Below are positions 6,426 to 13,540 of a stretch of 15,343 nt of DNA, piece after piece. The first letter of the stretch is position 1; each line of letters begins with the position of its first letter. The translations under genes were made by a program, and so were the position numbers. The DNA lies in NCBI GenBank assembly GCA_002842935.1, contig PHEM01000040.1, positions 1 through 15,343 of the forward strand, read 5' to 3'. Source of the DNA: Alphaproteobacteria bacterium HGW-Alphaproteobacteria-13 (GTDB lineage: Bacteria; Pseudomonadota; Alphaproteobacteria; Sphingomonadales; Sphingomonadaceae). The notes beneath the pieces were generated by a model. It saw only the letters and a list, made by a program, of their open reading frames with translations, searched no databases and was not told the origin of the DNA.

Positions 6426-7238
6426 ATGCCCGAACTTCCCGAAGTCGAAACCACCGTGCGCGGTCTCGCGCCCTTTCTGGAGGGGCAAAGGCTGGCCGCC
6501 GTCACGACCTTCCGCCCCGACCTGCGCCGTCCCTTTCCCGGCGATCTGGCGCAGCGGCTGACGGGCGCGACGGTCACGGCCCTGTCGCGGCGCGCCAAAT
6601 ATGGCATCGTGTCGACCGACCGCGACGATCATATGATCTTTCACCTCGGCATGTCGGGGCGCTGGCGGACGGAAGGCGGCGAGGCGGGCCGGCATGACCA
6701 TCTGCTGATCGAGACGGGGGCGGGGCACCGCCTGTTCCTGCACGATCCGCGCCGCTTCGGCTCGGTCGATCTCGTCGCGGGCGACCCGCTGGCGCATTTC
6801 CCCGCCTTCGCCGCGCTGGGACCGGAGCCGCTGTCGGACGGTTTCGACGCCGCCCATCTGGCACGGGCGCTCGCGGGGCGCCGTGCGCCGATCAAAGCGA
6901 TGCTGCTCGACCAGCGAATCGTCGCGGGGCTTGGCAATATCTATGTCTGCGAGGCGCTGAACATGGCGCGCATCTCGCCGCTGCGGCCCGCCGCCGACGT
7001 GTCGGGGGCAAGGCTCGCGGCGCTGGTGCCCGCGATCAAGCAAGTGCTGACGGCGGCGATCGCGGCGGGGGGATCGACTTTGCGCGATTTCCTCAGCCCC
7101 GAAGGCGATCTCGGCTATTTCGCGAAGGCGTGGCGCGTCTATGGACGCGAGGGAGAGACCTGTGAATGCGGCGGCACGATCGCGCGCGTCGCACAGGGCG
7201 GGCGCTCGACCTTCCATTGCCCGAAATGCCAGCGGTGA
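6426..7238 (+). CDS. mutM: Formamidopyrimidine-DNA glycosylase (Fpg/MutM)
   Basis: A 270-residue bifunctional glycosylase/AP lyase that removes 8-oxoguanine and formamidopyrimidines. The start MPELPEVET gives the catalytic Pro2 and Glu3. Lys58 lies in RRAKYG, HLGMSGRW at 73-80, DPRRFG at 107-112, the helix-hairpin mark GLGNIYVCEAL at 168-178. The C-terminal zinc finger holds C246, C248, C265 and C268 with Arg260 in GGRST. The first cysteine pair is spaced C-x-C, where the common form is C-x2-C. The start codon is fixed by the need for Pro2 after Met removal. It is divergent from ubiE and followed by a repeat element and rpsT. Confidence 0.97.
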   Translation: MPELPEVETTVRGLAPFLEGQRLAAVTTFRPDLRRPFPGDLAQRLTGATVTALSRRAKYGIVSTDRDDHMIFHLGMSGRWRTEGGEAGRHDHLLIETGAGHRLFLHDPRRFGSVDLVAGDPLAHFPAFAALGPEPLSDGFDAAHLARALAGRRAPIKAMLLDQRIVAGLGNIYVCEALNMARISPLRPAADVSGARLAALVPAIKQVLTAAIAAGGSTLRDFLSPEGDLGYFAKAWRVYGREGETCECGGTIARVAQGGRSTFHCPKCQR

Positions 7239-7255
7239 ATTGGCAAGGGCGGGAT

Positions 7256-7408
7256 TTTTGGTTCACGCGAAGGCGCGAAGAAGAGGAGGGCGGGCCGCTA
7301 GGCCCCTTATTCCGTCGGCGGTGCGTCCTTTCGCCACGTCGGGAGAGAAAGGCCGCTTCGCGGCAGGCGCGACCTCTTCGCGCCTTCGCGCCTTCGCGTG
7401 AACCAAAA
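7256..7408. repeat. Inverted-repeat element with tandem RCGCGAAG ends, copy A (family a)
   Basis: A 153-base element with 25 bp perfect inverted arms at 7256-7280 and 7384-7408. Each arm runs inward from TTTTGGTTCACG into repeats of the 8-base unit RCGCGAAG; the right arm has one more unit than the left. It starts 17 bases after the mutM stop. The core (about 7286-7370) resembles that of copy B (for example GGCCCCTT, then AGAGAAAG and GCTTCGCGGCA). No reading frame in it looks real. Confidence 0.88.
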
Positions 7409-7446
7409 TAGCGCCGTCCTCACGCCGTCAAAATGCCCGAAGACCA

Positions 7447-7475
7447 TTGACCTTCCGCCGCTCCATGGCTATGGG
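7447..7475 (+). promoter_or_regulatory. Predicted promoter of rpsT
   Basis: TTGACC (7447-7452) and TATGGG (7470-7475) are 17 bases apart. The -35 is near consensus and the -10 is weak, as is common in alphaproteobacteria. It would give a leader of about 125 bases, containing GTCCGG (7507-7512) paired with CCGGAC (7519-7524). Confidence 0.45.
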
Positions 7476-7607
7476 CGCACCCTTCGAGCAGGGTCCGGTC
7501 CAACGGGTCCGGCCGCTTCCGGACATCGATTCGCCGCCTCGCGCGATTCGCCGCCCGGATCGGCTGCGCTCCGACCGACTTGGACTTTTGGAAATTTCGA
7601 GGAATTT

Positions 7608-7871
7608 ATGGCCAATACGCCGCAGGCAAAGAAGCGCATCCGCCGCAACCAGGCGCGCACGATCGTCAACAAGAACCGCGTCTCGCGCATCCGCACGCTG
7701 GTGAAGAAGGTCGAGGCGGCCGTCGCCGCGGGCGACAAGGACGCCGCCGCCGCCGCCTTGCAGGTCGCGCAGCCCGAAATGGCGCGCGGCGTCGCCAAGG
7801 GCGTGCTGCACAAGAACACCGTCGCGCGCAAGTTCGCGCGCCTGACGAAGAGCGTGAACGCCATCGCCTGA
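7608..7871 (+). CDS. rpsT: 30S ribosomal protein S20
   Basis: An 87-residue basic protein starting MANTPQAKKRIRRNQART and ending in TVARKFARLTKSVNAIA, matching S20 over its full length. It binds 16S rRNA in the body of the small subunit early in assembly. The start ATG at 7608 follows GAGGAA at close range; a longer upstream frame beginning at 7398 would start in the repeat element and is rejected. A strong terminator lies 23 bases after the stop, so rpsT is probably a single-gene unit despite the conserved neighbourhood mutM-rpsT-dnaA. In E. coli S20 represses its own translation; whether the structured leader here does this is unknown. Confidence 0.98.
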   Translation: MANTPQAKKRIRRNQARTIVNKNRVSRIRTLVKKVEAAVAAGDKDAAAAALQVAQPEMARGVAKGVLHKNTVARKFARLTKSVNAIA

Positions 7872-7894
7872 TTCGGATCGTCCCGTTTCGGGAC

Positions 7895-7934
7895 AAAAAG
7901 AACCCGCCGGCGCGCCGCCGGCGGGTTCTTTTTT
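7895..7934 (+). terminator. Strong intrinsic terminator after rpsT
   Basis: A perfect 13 bp stem, GAACCCGCCGGCG (7900-7912) with CGCCGGCGGGTTC (7916-7928), with a 3-base loop and a run of six T. A run of A on the left side makes it potentially bidirectional. A smaller hairpin, GTCCCG-TTT-CGGGAC (7880-7894), precedes it. Confidence 0.95.
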
Positions 7935-8373
7935 GTGTCCGTCTCCAGCACGCTGCGGCGGCCTTCCTGTTGCGGCGCGGCAAGTGGTGGAAATCCTGCG
8001 ATTCGTTTGTCGCCAACAAGGATGTCAGTTATAATATATTGAAATAAAAAGATATTTCTCCTTTCCATCGCATTTTCAAGGGCAGGTGGAGTCAAGGACT
8101 TTATTTCAGTATTTTTACACGTGCGGCCCTTGATCGACTCGCCCACCCCTGACTAGACAAGGCCATCGCTGGCGGCGCCGGCGGTCGCCACATCGACATG
8201 TTCCACTCCCGTCCGGGCTGCCTGAGTGGCCGGGAAGGATATGTGCGCCCGCTTTGTGGGCCGAGTCGCATGTGATCGCCCGCCGCAGGACCGGGGGACC
8301 GGGAATTTCGGGGGGCGGCAGGGTTGTGAGAGAGGACGGGGACAGGCATGGCGCGGACGCAAGGGACAGGGAT
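7935..8373 (+). other. dnaA upstream region: promoter, AT-rich stretch and GANTC sites, no gene
   Basis: A gap of about 440 bases. It has an AT-rich stretch (about 8023-8060 and 8100-8120) that stands out from the GC-rich surroundings. An inverted repeat TGAAATAAA (8040-8048) pairs with TTTATTTCA (8100-8108), and TCAAGGGC (8076-8083) pairs with GCCCTTGA (8126-8133). GANTC sites lie at 8000, 8089, 8136 and 8263. No TTATCCACA-like DnaA box was found, so an origin is not called. A 25-codon frame at 8198-8275 has no ribosome site. Confidence 0.7.
8007..8035 (+). promoter_or_regulatory. Predicted dnaA promoter
   Basis: TTGTCG (8007-8012) and a perfect TATAAT (8030-8035) are exactly 17 bases apart. 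A GATTC site (8000-8004) ends two bases before the -35 box. Transcription would start near 8042, giving dnaA a leader of about 330 bases; a weaker promoter nearer the gene (TTGATC at 8130, TAGACA at 8154, spacing 18) cannot be excluded. Confidence 0.65.
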
Positions 8374-9738
8374 GTGAGCGGCGACGCCTTCACGCTCTGG
8401 CCGCGCGTCGCCGAAGGGCTGCGCCGCGATCTGGGGGTCCGAACTTTCGACCATTGGCTGAAGCCCGTGCGCTTCGCCGATTATTGCAGCCTGTCGGGCG
8501 TCGTGACGCTGGAGGCGGCGAGCCGTTTCTCCGCCGACTGGATCAACGAGCGTTTCGGCGACCGGCTGGCGCTGGCGTGGCGGCAGCATCTGCCAGCGGT
8601 CCGCAGCGTGACGGTGCGCGGCGGCGCGGCGGCCGCCGACCGCGCGGCGACGCTGACAGCGCAGCCGCTGCCCGCTTTCGCGGCGCCGGAGGTTCCGGCA
8701 CAGGCCGCGGCCGTCCCTTCGCCGTTCGATGCGCGCCTGTCGTTCGACCGCTTCATCGTCGCGCGCTCGAACATCCTCGCCGCCAACGCCGCGCGCCGCA
8801 TGGCGATGGCGGAAACGCCGCAATTCAATCCGCTCTATCTCTGCTCGGGCACGGGACAGGGCAAGACGCACTTGCTGCATGCGATCGCGCAGGCCTATGC
8901 CGCGATTCGTCCGACGGCGAACATCATCCTGATGTCGGCGGAAAAATTCATGCTGGAATTCGTCGGCGCGATGCGCGGCGGCGACATGATGGCGTTCAAG
9001 GCGCGGCTGCGCGCCGCCGACCTGCTGCTGCTCGACGATCTGCAATTCGTGATCGGCAAGAATTCGACGCAGGAAGAATTGCTGCACACGATCGACGACC
9101 TGATGACGGCGGGCAAGCGCCTCGTCGTCACGGCCGACCGCCCGCCGGCGATGCTCGACGGCGTCGAGGCGCGGCTGCTGTCGCGCCTGTCGGGCGGGCT
9201 GGTCGCCGATATCGAGGCGCCCGAGGACGATCTGCGCGAACGCATCATCCGCCAGCGCCTTGCCGCGATGCCGATGATCGCCGTGCCCGACGATGTCGTC
9301 GCCTATCTGGTCCGGCATTTCACGCGCAACATCCGCGAGTTGGAAGGCGCGCTCAACAAGCTGCTCGCCTATGCCGCGCTGACGGGCGTCGACGTCGACC
9401 TCGCGCTGGCCGAGGAACGGCTAGCGGAAAATGTCCGCTGCGCGCGTCCGCGCATCACCATCGATGAAATCCAGCGCGCGGTCTGCGCCCATTATCGGCT
9501 CGACAAGTCGGAAATGGCGTCGAAGCGCCGCGTCCGCGCGATCGCCCGCCCGCGCCAGGTCGCCATGTATCTGGCGAAGGAACTGACGCCGCGCTCCTAT
9601 CCCGAGATCGGCCGCCGCTTTGGCGGGCGCGACCATTCGACGGTGATTCACGCCGTCCGCACCGTCGAGGCGCTGCGCGTCACCGACAGCGAACTCGACG
9701 CGGAAATCGCCGCGATCCGGCGTAGTCTGAACGGTTGA
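8374..9738 (+). CDS. dnaA: Chromosomal replication initiator protein DnaA
   Basis: A 454-residue protein from the chosen GTG. Domain I is residues about 1-75 (LWPRVAEGLRRDLG, FDHWLKPVRF), domain II a short Ala/Pro-rich linker (about 80-118), domain III the AAA+ ATPase, with Walker A SGTGQGKT (158-165), Walker B LLLLDDLQF (217-225), arginine-finger region ARLLSRLSGGL and sensor 2 RNIRELEGAL. Domain IV has the DNA-binding signature GGRDHSTVIHAVRTVE. DnaA-ATP binds DnaA boxes and opens the origin. The GTG at 8374 follows AGGGACAGGG and places LWPRV as usual; in-frame starts at 8254 and 8326 would add an atypical Arg/Gly-rich extension. The first Walker A glycine is Ser here. Confidence 0.97.
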   Translation: MSGDAFTLWPRVAEGLRRDLGVRTFDHWLKPVRFADYCSLSGVVTLEAASRFSADWINERFGDRLALAWRQHLPAVRSVTVRGGAAAADRAATLTAQPLPAFAAPEVPAQAAAVPSPFDARLSFDRFIVARSNILAANAARRMAMAETPQFNPLYLCSGTGQGKTHLLHAIAQAYAAIRPTANIILMSAEKFMLEFVGAMRGGDMMAFKARLRAADLLLLDDLQFVIGKNSTQEELLHTIDDLMTAGKRLVVTADRPPAMLDGVEARLLSRLSGGLVADIEAPEDDLRERIIRQRLAAMPMIAVPDDVVAYLVRHFTRNIRELEGALNKLLAYAALTGVDVDLALAEERLAENVRCARPRITIDEIQRAVCAHYRLDKSEMASKRRVRAIARPRQVAMYLAKELTPRSYPEIGRRFGGRDHSTVIHAVRTVEALRVTDSELDAEIAAIRRSLNG

Positions 9739-9789
9739 AGCGATAGGACGCGCCGTCTGGTGCGTGCCCGGCAAAGTTGCGCCAGTTTA

Positions 9790-9929
9790 TTTCACGCGAA
9801 GACGCGAAGGCGCGAAGAGGATCGCCCGGGCCGACAGGCCCCTTTTTCTTCCGACGCGGCGTTTTTTGCGGCGTCGAAAGAGAAAGCTGCTTCGCGGCAA
9901 ACACGCTTTCTTCGCGTCTTCGCGTGAAA
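9790..9929. repeat. Inverted-repeat element with tandem RCGCGAAG ends, copy B (family a)
   Basis: A 140-base element with 20 bp perfect arms, TTTCACGCGAAGACGCGAAG at 9790-9809 and its reverse complement at 9910-9929. The left arm carries one further GCGCGAAG unit. The core shares blocks with copy A (GGCCCCTT, then AGAGAAAG and GCTTCGCGGCA), so the two descend from one element rather than sharing ends only. It lies 51 bases after dnaA, between convergent genes. Confidence 0.88.
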
Positions 9930-9965
9930 CAAAAACACGACGCTTGCGGAAAGCTCAGACCACGG

Positions 9966-9986
9966 ACCCTGAAACGATTTCAGGGT
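9966..9986. repeat. Short hairpin between convergent genes (family d)
   Basis: ACCCTGAAA-CGA-TTTCAGGGT is a 9 bp perfect stem with a 3-base loop, followed by GACG. It is related to the hairpin at 14173-14201. It lies 14 bases from the stop of the lipoprotein gene but has no T-run on either strand, so termination is possible but not shown. Confidence 0.75.
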
Positions 9987-10000
9987 GACGAAGGCGGCGA

Positions 10001-10687
10001 CTACCCCCGTTCGGGCGGCGCCACCGTGATGCGGACCTGTTCGCCCGAATTGCCGGGGAAGCCGGTGAACATCGCCTCGATCAGATTGGGGACGATGGTC
10101 TGGAGGTTGTTGTCGCGCGACTGCGCCTCGGCGCGGCCTTCGAACAGGCGATATCCGTCCGCCGCGCGGTTGATCTGCAATTGCAGGCCGCTGGTATAGA
10201 CGGTGTAGCTTGTCACGTCGTTATAGCCCCAGCTCGGCCCGAAGCCGCCCCACATGAAGGGGTCGCGATAACCATAGACATAGCGCCGCCCGCCCGGACC
10301 GCGGACGATCATCGGGCGATACCATCCGGGACCCCAGCCGCCGTACCAAGGATCGCCGAATCCGGGGCTGGACACGACGCGCTCGCGCCCCTTGTCGATG
10401 CCATAGTCGAGGCGGACGATCATGTCGGCAGACTCGCCCGGCGCGGCCGGACGATAGCCATAGCGCGTCAGTTCGCCCGCGACGAGATTCGCATATTGGT
10501 TGAACTCGATCCCGCCCTGAAGCGCGGGATTGCTGGATTCGACCGTGAAGCTCTGTCCCTGCGGCGCGGGAAGCTGGGTCTGGAACCGCGCGACATCGGC
10601 CTTGAACGGCGTCGCGCAGCCGGACAGCGCCAGCGCCGCCCCGGCCATGGCGGCGAAGCCGATTCGCCGAAAAATCCTCTTGCTCAT
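10001..10687 (-). CDS. DUF4136-type lipoprotein
   Basis: A 228-residue secreted lipoprotein of unknown function. The signal peptide is residues 1-23 (MSKRIFRRIGFAAMAG and a hydrophobic core) with lipobox LSGC and lipidated Cys24. The mature part has a Tyr/Trp/Gly-rich middle (PGFGDPWYGGWGPGWYRP) and ends in a beta-rich domain (LQLQINRAADGYRLFEGRAE, then NLIEAMFTGFPGNSGEQVRI), the pattern I associate with DUF4136. Three ATGs in a row open the frame; the third (10687) is chosen because GGAG lies 7 bases before it but touches the first. It stands alone, convergent with dnaA. No clear promoter was found in the 178 bases separating it from trpS. Confidence 0.8.
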   Translation of the reverse strand: MSKRIFRRIGFAAMAGAALALSGCATPFKADVARFQTQLPAPQGQSFTVESSNPALQGGIEFNQYANLVAGELTRYGYRPAAPGESADMIVRLDYGIDKGRERVVSSPGFGDPWYGGWGPGWYRPMIVRGPGGRRYVYGYRDPFMWGGFGPSWGYNDVTSYTVYTSGLQLQINRAADGYRLFEGRAEAQSRDNNLQTIVPNLIEAMFTGFPGNSGEQVRITVAPPERG

Positions 10688-10865
10688 CATCATGCTCCGT
10701 GTCTCAGCCGCGCGCATGGCGCTTACCGACATGACTAAGCCGATACGACTGAACCTTGGTTGAACCCGTTCCGCCGCATTGCGGTTGCATCGTCTCATAT
10801 GGGGACGGCGCCGCGCAAAGGCAAGAAATCGGCGGCGCGGCCCGCCTGCGCATCCTGTCCGGCGA

Positions 10866-11882
10866 TTATCGGCAAAGGCCCAATGCGGCATAGGCGGCGT
10901 CGAGCGTCGGCTTCGCCAGCATCCGCGCCTTTTCCGCGCCGCGATTCAGCAGGGCGTCGAGCTGGGCGACATCGTCCTTCAGCGCGACATAGCGCGCGTT
11001 TATCGGCGCCAGCTTCTCGACCAGCAGTTCGCCGAGCGCGGGTTTGAAGACGCCGAAGCCCTTGCCGCCGAAATCGCGCAGCACATCGGCGACCGGGATG
11101 TCGGCAATCGTCGCATAGATGCCGACCAGGTTGCGCGCCTCCGCCCGGCCCTCCAGCCCCTCCGGCTCGGACGGCAGCGGTTCGGGATCGGTGCGCGCCT
11201 TCTTCACTTTCTGCATCATCGCGTCGGCGTCGTCGGTCAGGTTGATGCGGCTCATGTCCGAGGGGTCGGACTTGGACATTTTCGCGGTCCCGTCGCGCAG
11301 GCTCATGATGCGCGCGGCGTCCGCCGGGATGATCGGATCGGGCAGAGTGAAGACGGGTGCGTCCTCGCTGGCATAATCATTGTTGAATTTCTGCGCGATG
11401 TCGCGGGCCAGTTCCAGATGCTGCTTCTGGTCCTCGCCGACGGGGACGTGCGTTGCGCGATAGACGAGCACGTCGGCGGCTTGCAGCACGGGATAGGTGT
11501 ACAGCGCGGCGGAGGCGCCTTCGCGATTCTTGCCCGACTTGTCCTTGAACTGCGTCATGCGATTGAGCCAGCCGATGCGCGCCGTGCCGTTCAGCAGCCA
11601 TTGCATCTCCGCGTGGGCGGGGACGCGGGCCTGGTTGAACAGCGTCGAACGCTCGGGATCGATGCCGCAGGCGATCAGCGCCGCCGTCATCGCGCGCGTG
11701 TTGGCGGTCAGGTCGGCGGGGACGTGCGGCATCGAAATGGCGTGCAGGTCGGCGAGGAAGAACAGGCAGTCGCCGCCCTGGCGCGCGGCGTCGTCCTGCA
11801 TCCGCACCCAGTTGCGGATCGCGCCCAGATAATTGCCGAGGTGCAAGTTTCCGGTGGGCTGGATGCCCGATACGATCCGCAT
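10866..11882 (-). CDS. trpS: Tryptophanyl-tRNA synthetase
   Basis: A 338-residue class I aminoacyl-tRNA synthetase that charges tRNA-Trp. It starts MRIVSGIQPTGNLHLGNYLG, which contains the HIGH-like motif (HLGN, 14-17). The KMSKS motif is exact (201-205, KMSKSDPSD). Other TrpS marks are FLADLHAIS (42-50), LLNGTARIGWLNRMTQFKDK and PVGEDQKQHLELARDIA. The length is normal. The ATG follows the murJ stop by 3 bases, and its AGGAG ribosome site is inside the last murJ codons, so translation is probably coupled to murJ. Confidence 0.98.
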   Translation of the reverse strand: MRIVSGIQPTGNLHLGNYLGAIRNWVRMQDDAARQGGDCLFFLADLHAISMPHVPADLTANTRAMTAALIACGIDPERSTLFNQARVPAHAEMQWLLNGTARIGWLNRMTQFKDKSGKNREGASAALYTYPVLQAADVLVYRATHVPVGEDQKQHLELARDIAQKFNNDYASEDAPVFTLPDPIIPADAARIMSLRDGTAKMSKSDPSDMSRINLTDDADAMMQKVKKARTDPEPLPSEPEGLEGRAEARNLVGIYATIADIPVADVLRDFGGKGFGVFKPALGELLVEKLAPINARYVALKDDVAQLDALLNRGAEKARMLAKPTLDAAYAALGLCR

Positions 11883-11885
11883 GCT

Positions 11886-13505
11886 CTACTCCTGTGTCGG
11901 CGCCGCTGTCGACGTGGGTGCCTTGGCGCGCCGCCGCGTCAGCATGGCGATGAGATCCTTGTCAAGCGCGCCGACAAGGAAGGCGGCGGTAAAAAAGACC
12001 GCGCCGCCCGCCGCGACCAGCGCCGTCAGCGATGCGATGCGCGCGATCACGCCCCCGACGTAATAGGGCGTCATCAGCGGCATCATCCATATGAGCAGCG
12101 CCGACATGGCGGCGACCGCGACGATCTGGCGCGCGATCCTTCCGCCAAGTTTCGCCGTGAAATGGAACCAGCCGCGCCGGTGCAGCACGGTATAGAGCAG
12201 CAGGCAGTTGAACGTCGCCGACACCGCCGTCGCCCCCGCCAGCCCGACGATGCCGTACCGCCGCACGACATAGAGGTTGATCGCGATATTGACGATCAGC
12301 GAGGCGAGCGCCGTCCACACCGGCGTTTTCATGTCCTCGCGCGCGAAGAAGCCGGGGTTCAATATCTTGACGATGACATAGGCGGGCAGGCCCGCGACCA
12401 GCGCGACGACGATATTCGCCATGATCGCGCCGTCAGCCAGCGTGAACTTGCCGCCGACGAAAAAGGCGGTGACGAAGGCGGGCGCGCAGATGGCGAGCGC
12501 GGCGGCGGCAGGCAGCGTCAGCAGCGTCGCCATTTCGAAGGCGTTGCTTTGCAGCCGCTGCGCCTCGGCCGCGTCGCCGCCGTGGATGTGGCGCGACAGC
12601 ATCGGCAGGATCGCGGTGCCGAGCGCGATGCCGACGATGCCCAGCGGCATCTGGTTCAGCCGGTCGGCGAGCTTCAGCAGCGTCAGCGATCCCTGCGGCA
12701 GCGATGTGGCGAAGAAAGTGTCGACGAACTGGCTGATCTGATAGATTCCCGCGCCGAAGGTCGCGGGCAGGATCAGCATGCCCAGCTTGCGGACTTCCGG
12801 CGTCAGTTTCGGCAGCCGCCAGTGCAGCCGCAGCCCGGCGCGGCGCACCGCCCACCACAGATAGGCGAGCTGCGCGGCGCCCGCGACGCTGACCGACAGG
12901 GCCAGCACGACGGCGACGATGCGGTCGTCGTCGCTGCCGCCGCGCAGGCGCCAGCCCAGGATGATCCCTGCGATCAGCACGATATTGAGCAGCACGGGCG
13001 CGAAGGCCCCCGGCGCGAAGCGCGAGCGCGCATTGAGAACGCCCGACAACATCGCGACGAGGCTGATCAACGCCAGATAGGGAAAGGTCAGGCGGCTGAG
13101 GAACACCGCCAGCTCGAACTTGCCGGGGACGGACTGATATTCATGCGCGAGCAGCCAGACGATGCCCGGCATCGCGATCATCGCGACGGCGGAAAAGACC
13201 AGCAGCACCCACAGGAACACCGACAGCACGTCGTCGGCGAATTTCGCCGCCGCCGCCTCGCCGCCGCCTTCCTCCGCCGTGCCGTGCAGCGCGCGGCTGT
13301 ACATCGGCACGAAGGCGACCGAAAAGGCGCCCTCCGCGAACAGGCGGCGAAAGGTGTTGGGCAGCGTGAAGGCCAGCTGATAGGCATCGGCCGCCAGCCC
13401 CGCGCCCAGCACGCGCGCCAGCAGCATGTCGCGCACGAAGCCGAAAATGCGGCTGAGCAGCGTCAGCCCGCCGATCGTGCCGACGTTCTTGACGAGGCTG
13501 CTCAT
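11886..13505 (-). CDS. murJ: Lipid II flippase MurJ
   Basis: A 539-residue polytopic inner-membrane protein of the MOP exporter superfamily, expected to have 14 membrane spans. It moves lipid II to the outer face for peptidoglycan synthesis. The N-terminus aligns with E. coli MurJ: LLSRIFGFVRDMLLARVLGAG carries Arg19 and Arg25, and LPNTFRRLFAEGAFSVAFVP carries Arg53, equivalents of arginines shown to be essential in E. coli. The ATG fits the family start, though no good Shine-Dalgarno is seen before it; the gene lies 35 bases after the secB stop and may rely on translation from there. Confidence 0.96.
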   Translation of the reverse strand: MSSLVKNVGTIGGLTLLSRIFGFVRDMLLARVLGAGLAADAYQLAFTLPNTFRRLFAEGAFSVAFVPMYSRALHGTAEEGGGEAAAAKFADDVLSVFLWVLLVFSAVAMIAMPGIVWLLAHEYQSVPGKFELAVFLSRLTFPYLALISLVAMLSGVLNARSRFAPGAFAPVLLNIVLIAGIILGWRLRGGSDDDRIVAVVLALSVSVAGAAQLAYLWWAVRRAGLRLHWRLPKLTPEVRKLGMLILPATFGAGIYQISQFVDTFFATSLPQGSLTLLKLADRLNQMPLGIVGIALGTAILPMLSRHIHGGDAAEAQRLQSNAFEMATLLTLPAAAALAICAPAFVTAFFVGGKFTLADGAIMANIVVALVAGLPAYVIVKILNPGFFAREDMKTPVWTALASLIVNIAINLYVVRRYGIVGLAGATAVSATFNCLLLYTVLHRRGWFHFTAKLGGRIARQIVAVAAMSALLIWMMPLMTPYYVGGVIARIASLTALVAAGGAVFFTAAFLVGALDKDLIAMLTRRRAKAPTSTAAPTQE

Positions 13506-13540
13506 CGGAAGAGGGGGCTAGCCGGTCTCAGGTCCCGGTT

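Noticed and set aside
8198..8275. 25-codon leader peptide frame in the dnaA leader (MFHSRPGCLSGREGY...)
   Set aside because: There is no Shine-Dalgarno before its ATG and no regulatory codon pattern.
7935..8373. Replication origin upstream of dnaA
   Set aside because: The AT-rich stretch is suggestive, but no DnaA boxes close to TTATCCACA were found, and in alphaproteobacteria the origin is often away from dnaA.
9790..9929. CRISPR-like array from the tandem RCGCGAAG units
   Set aside because: The units are 8 bases long, contiguous, without spacers, and lie in opposite orientation at the two ends of an element.
9764..10199. Plus-strand open frames over repeat copy B and the end of the lipoprotein gene
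   Set aside because: They run through the inverted repeat and antisense to a real gene, with no ribosome site or recognisable motif.
10688..10865. EcfG (general stress) promoter before the DUF4136 lipoprotein, from a GGAAC on the minus strand
   Set aside because: No CGTT-like -10 lies at the required 16-17 base distance.
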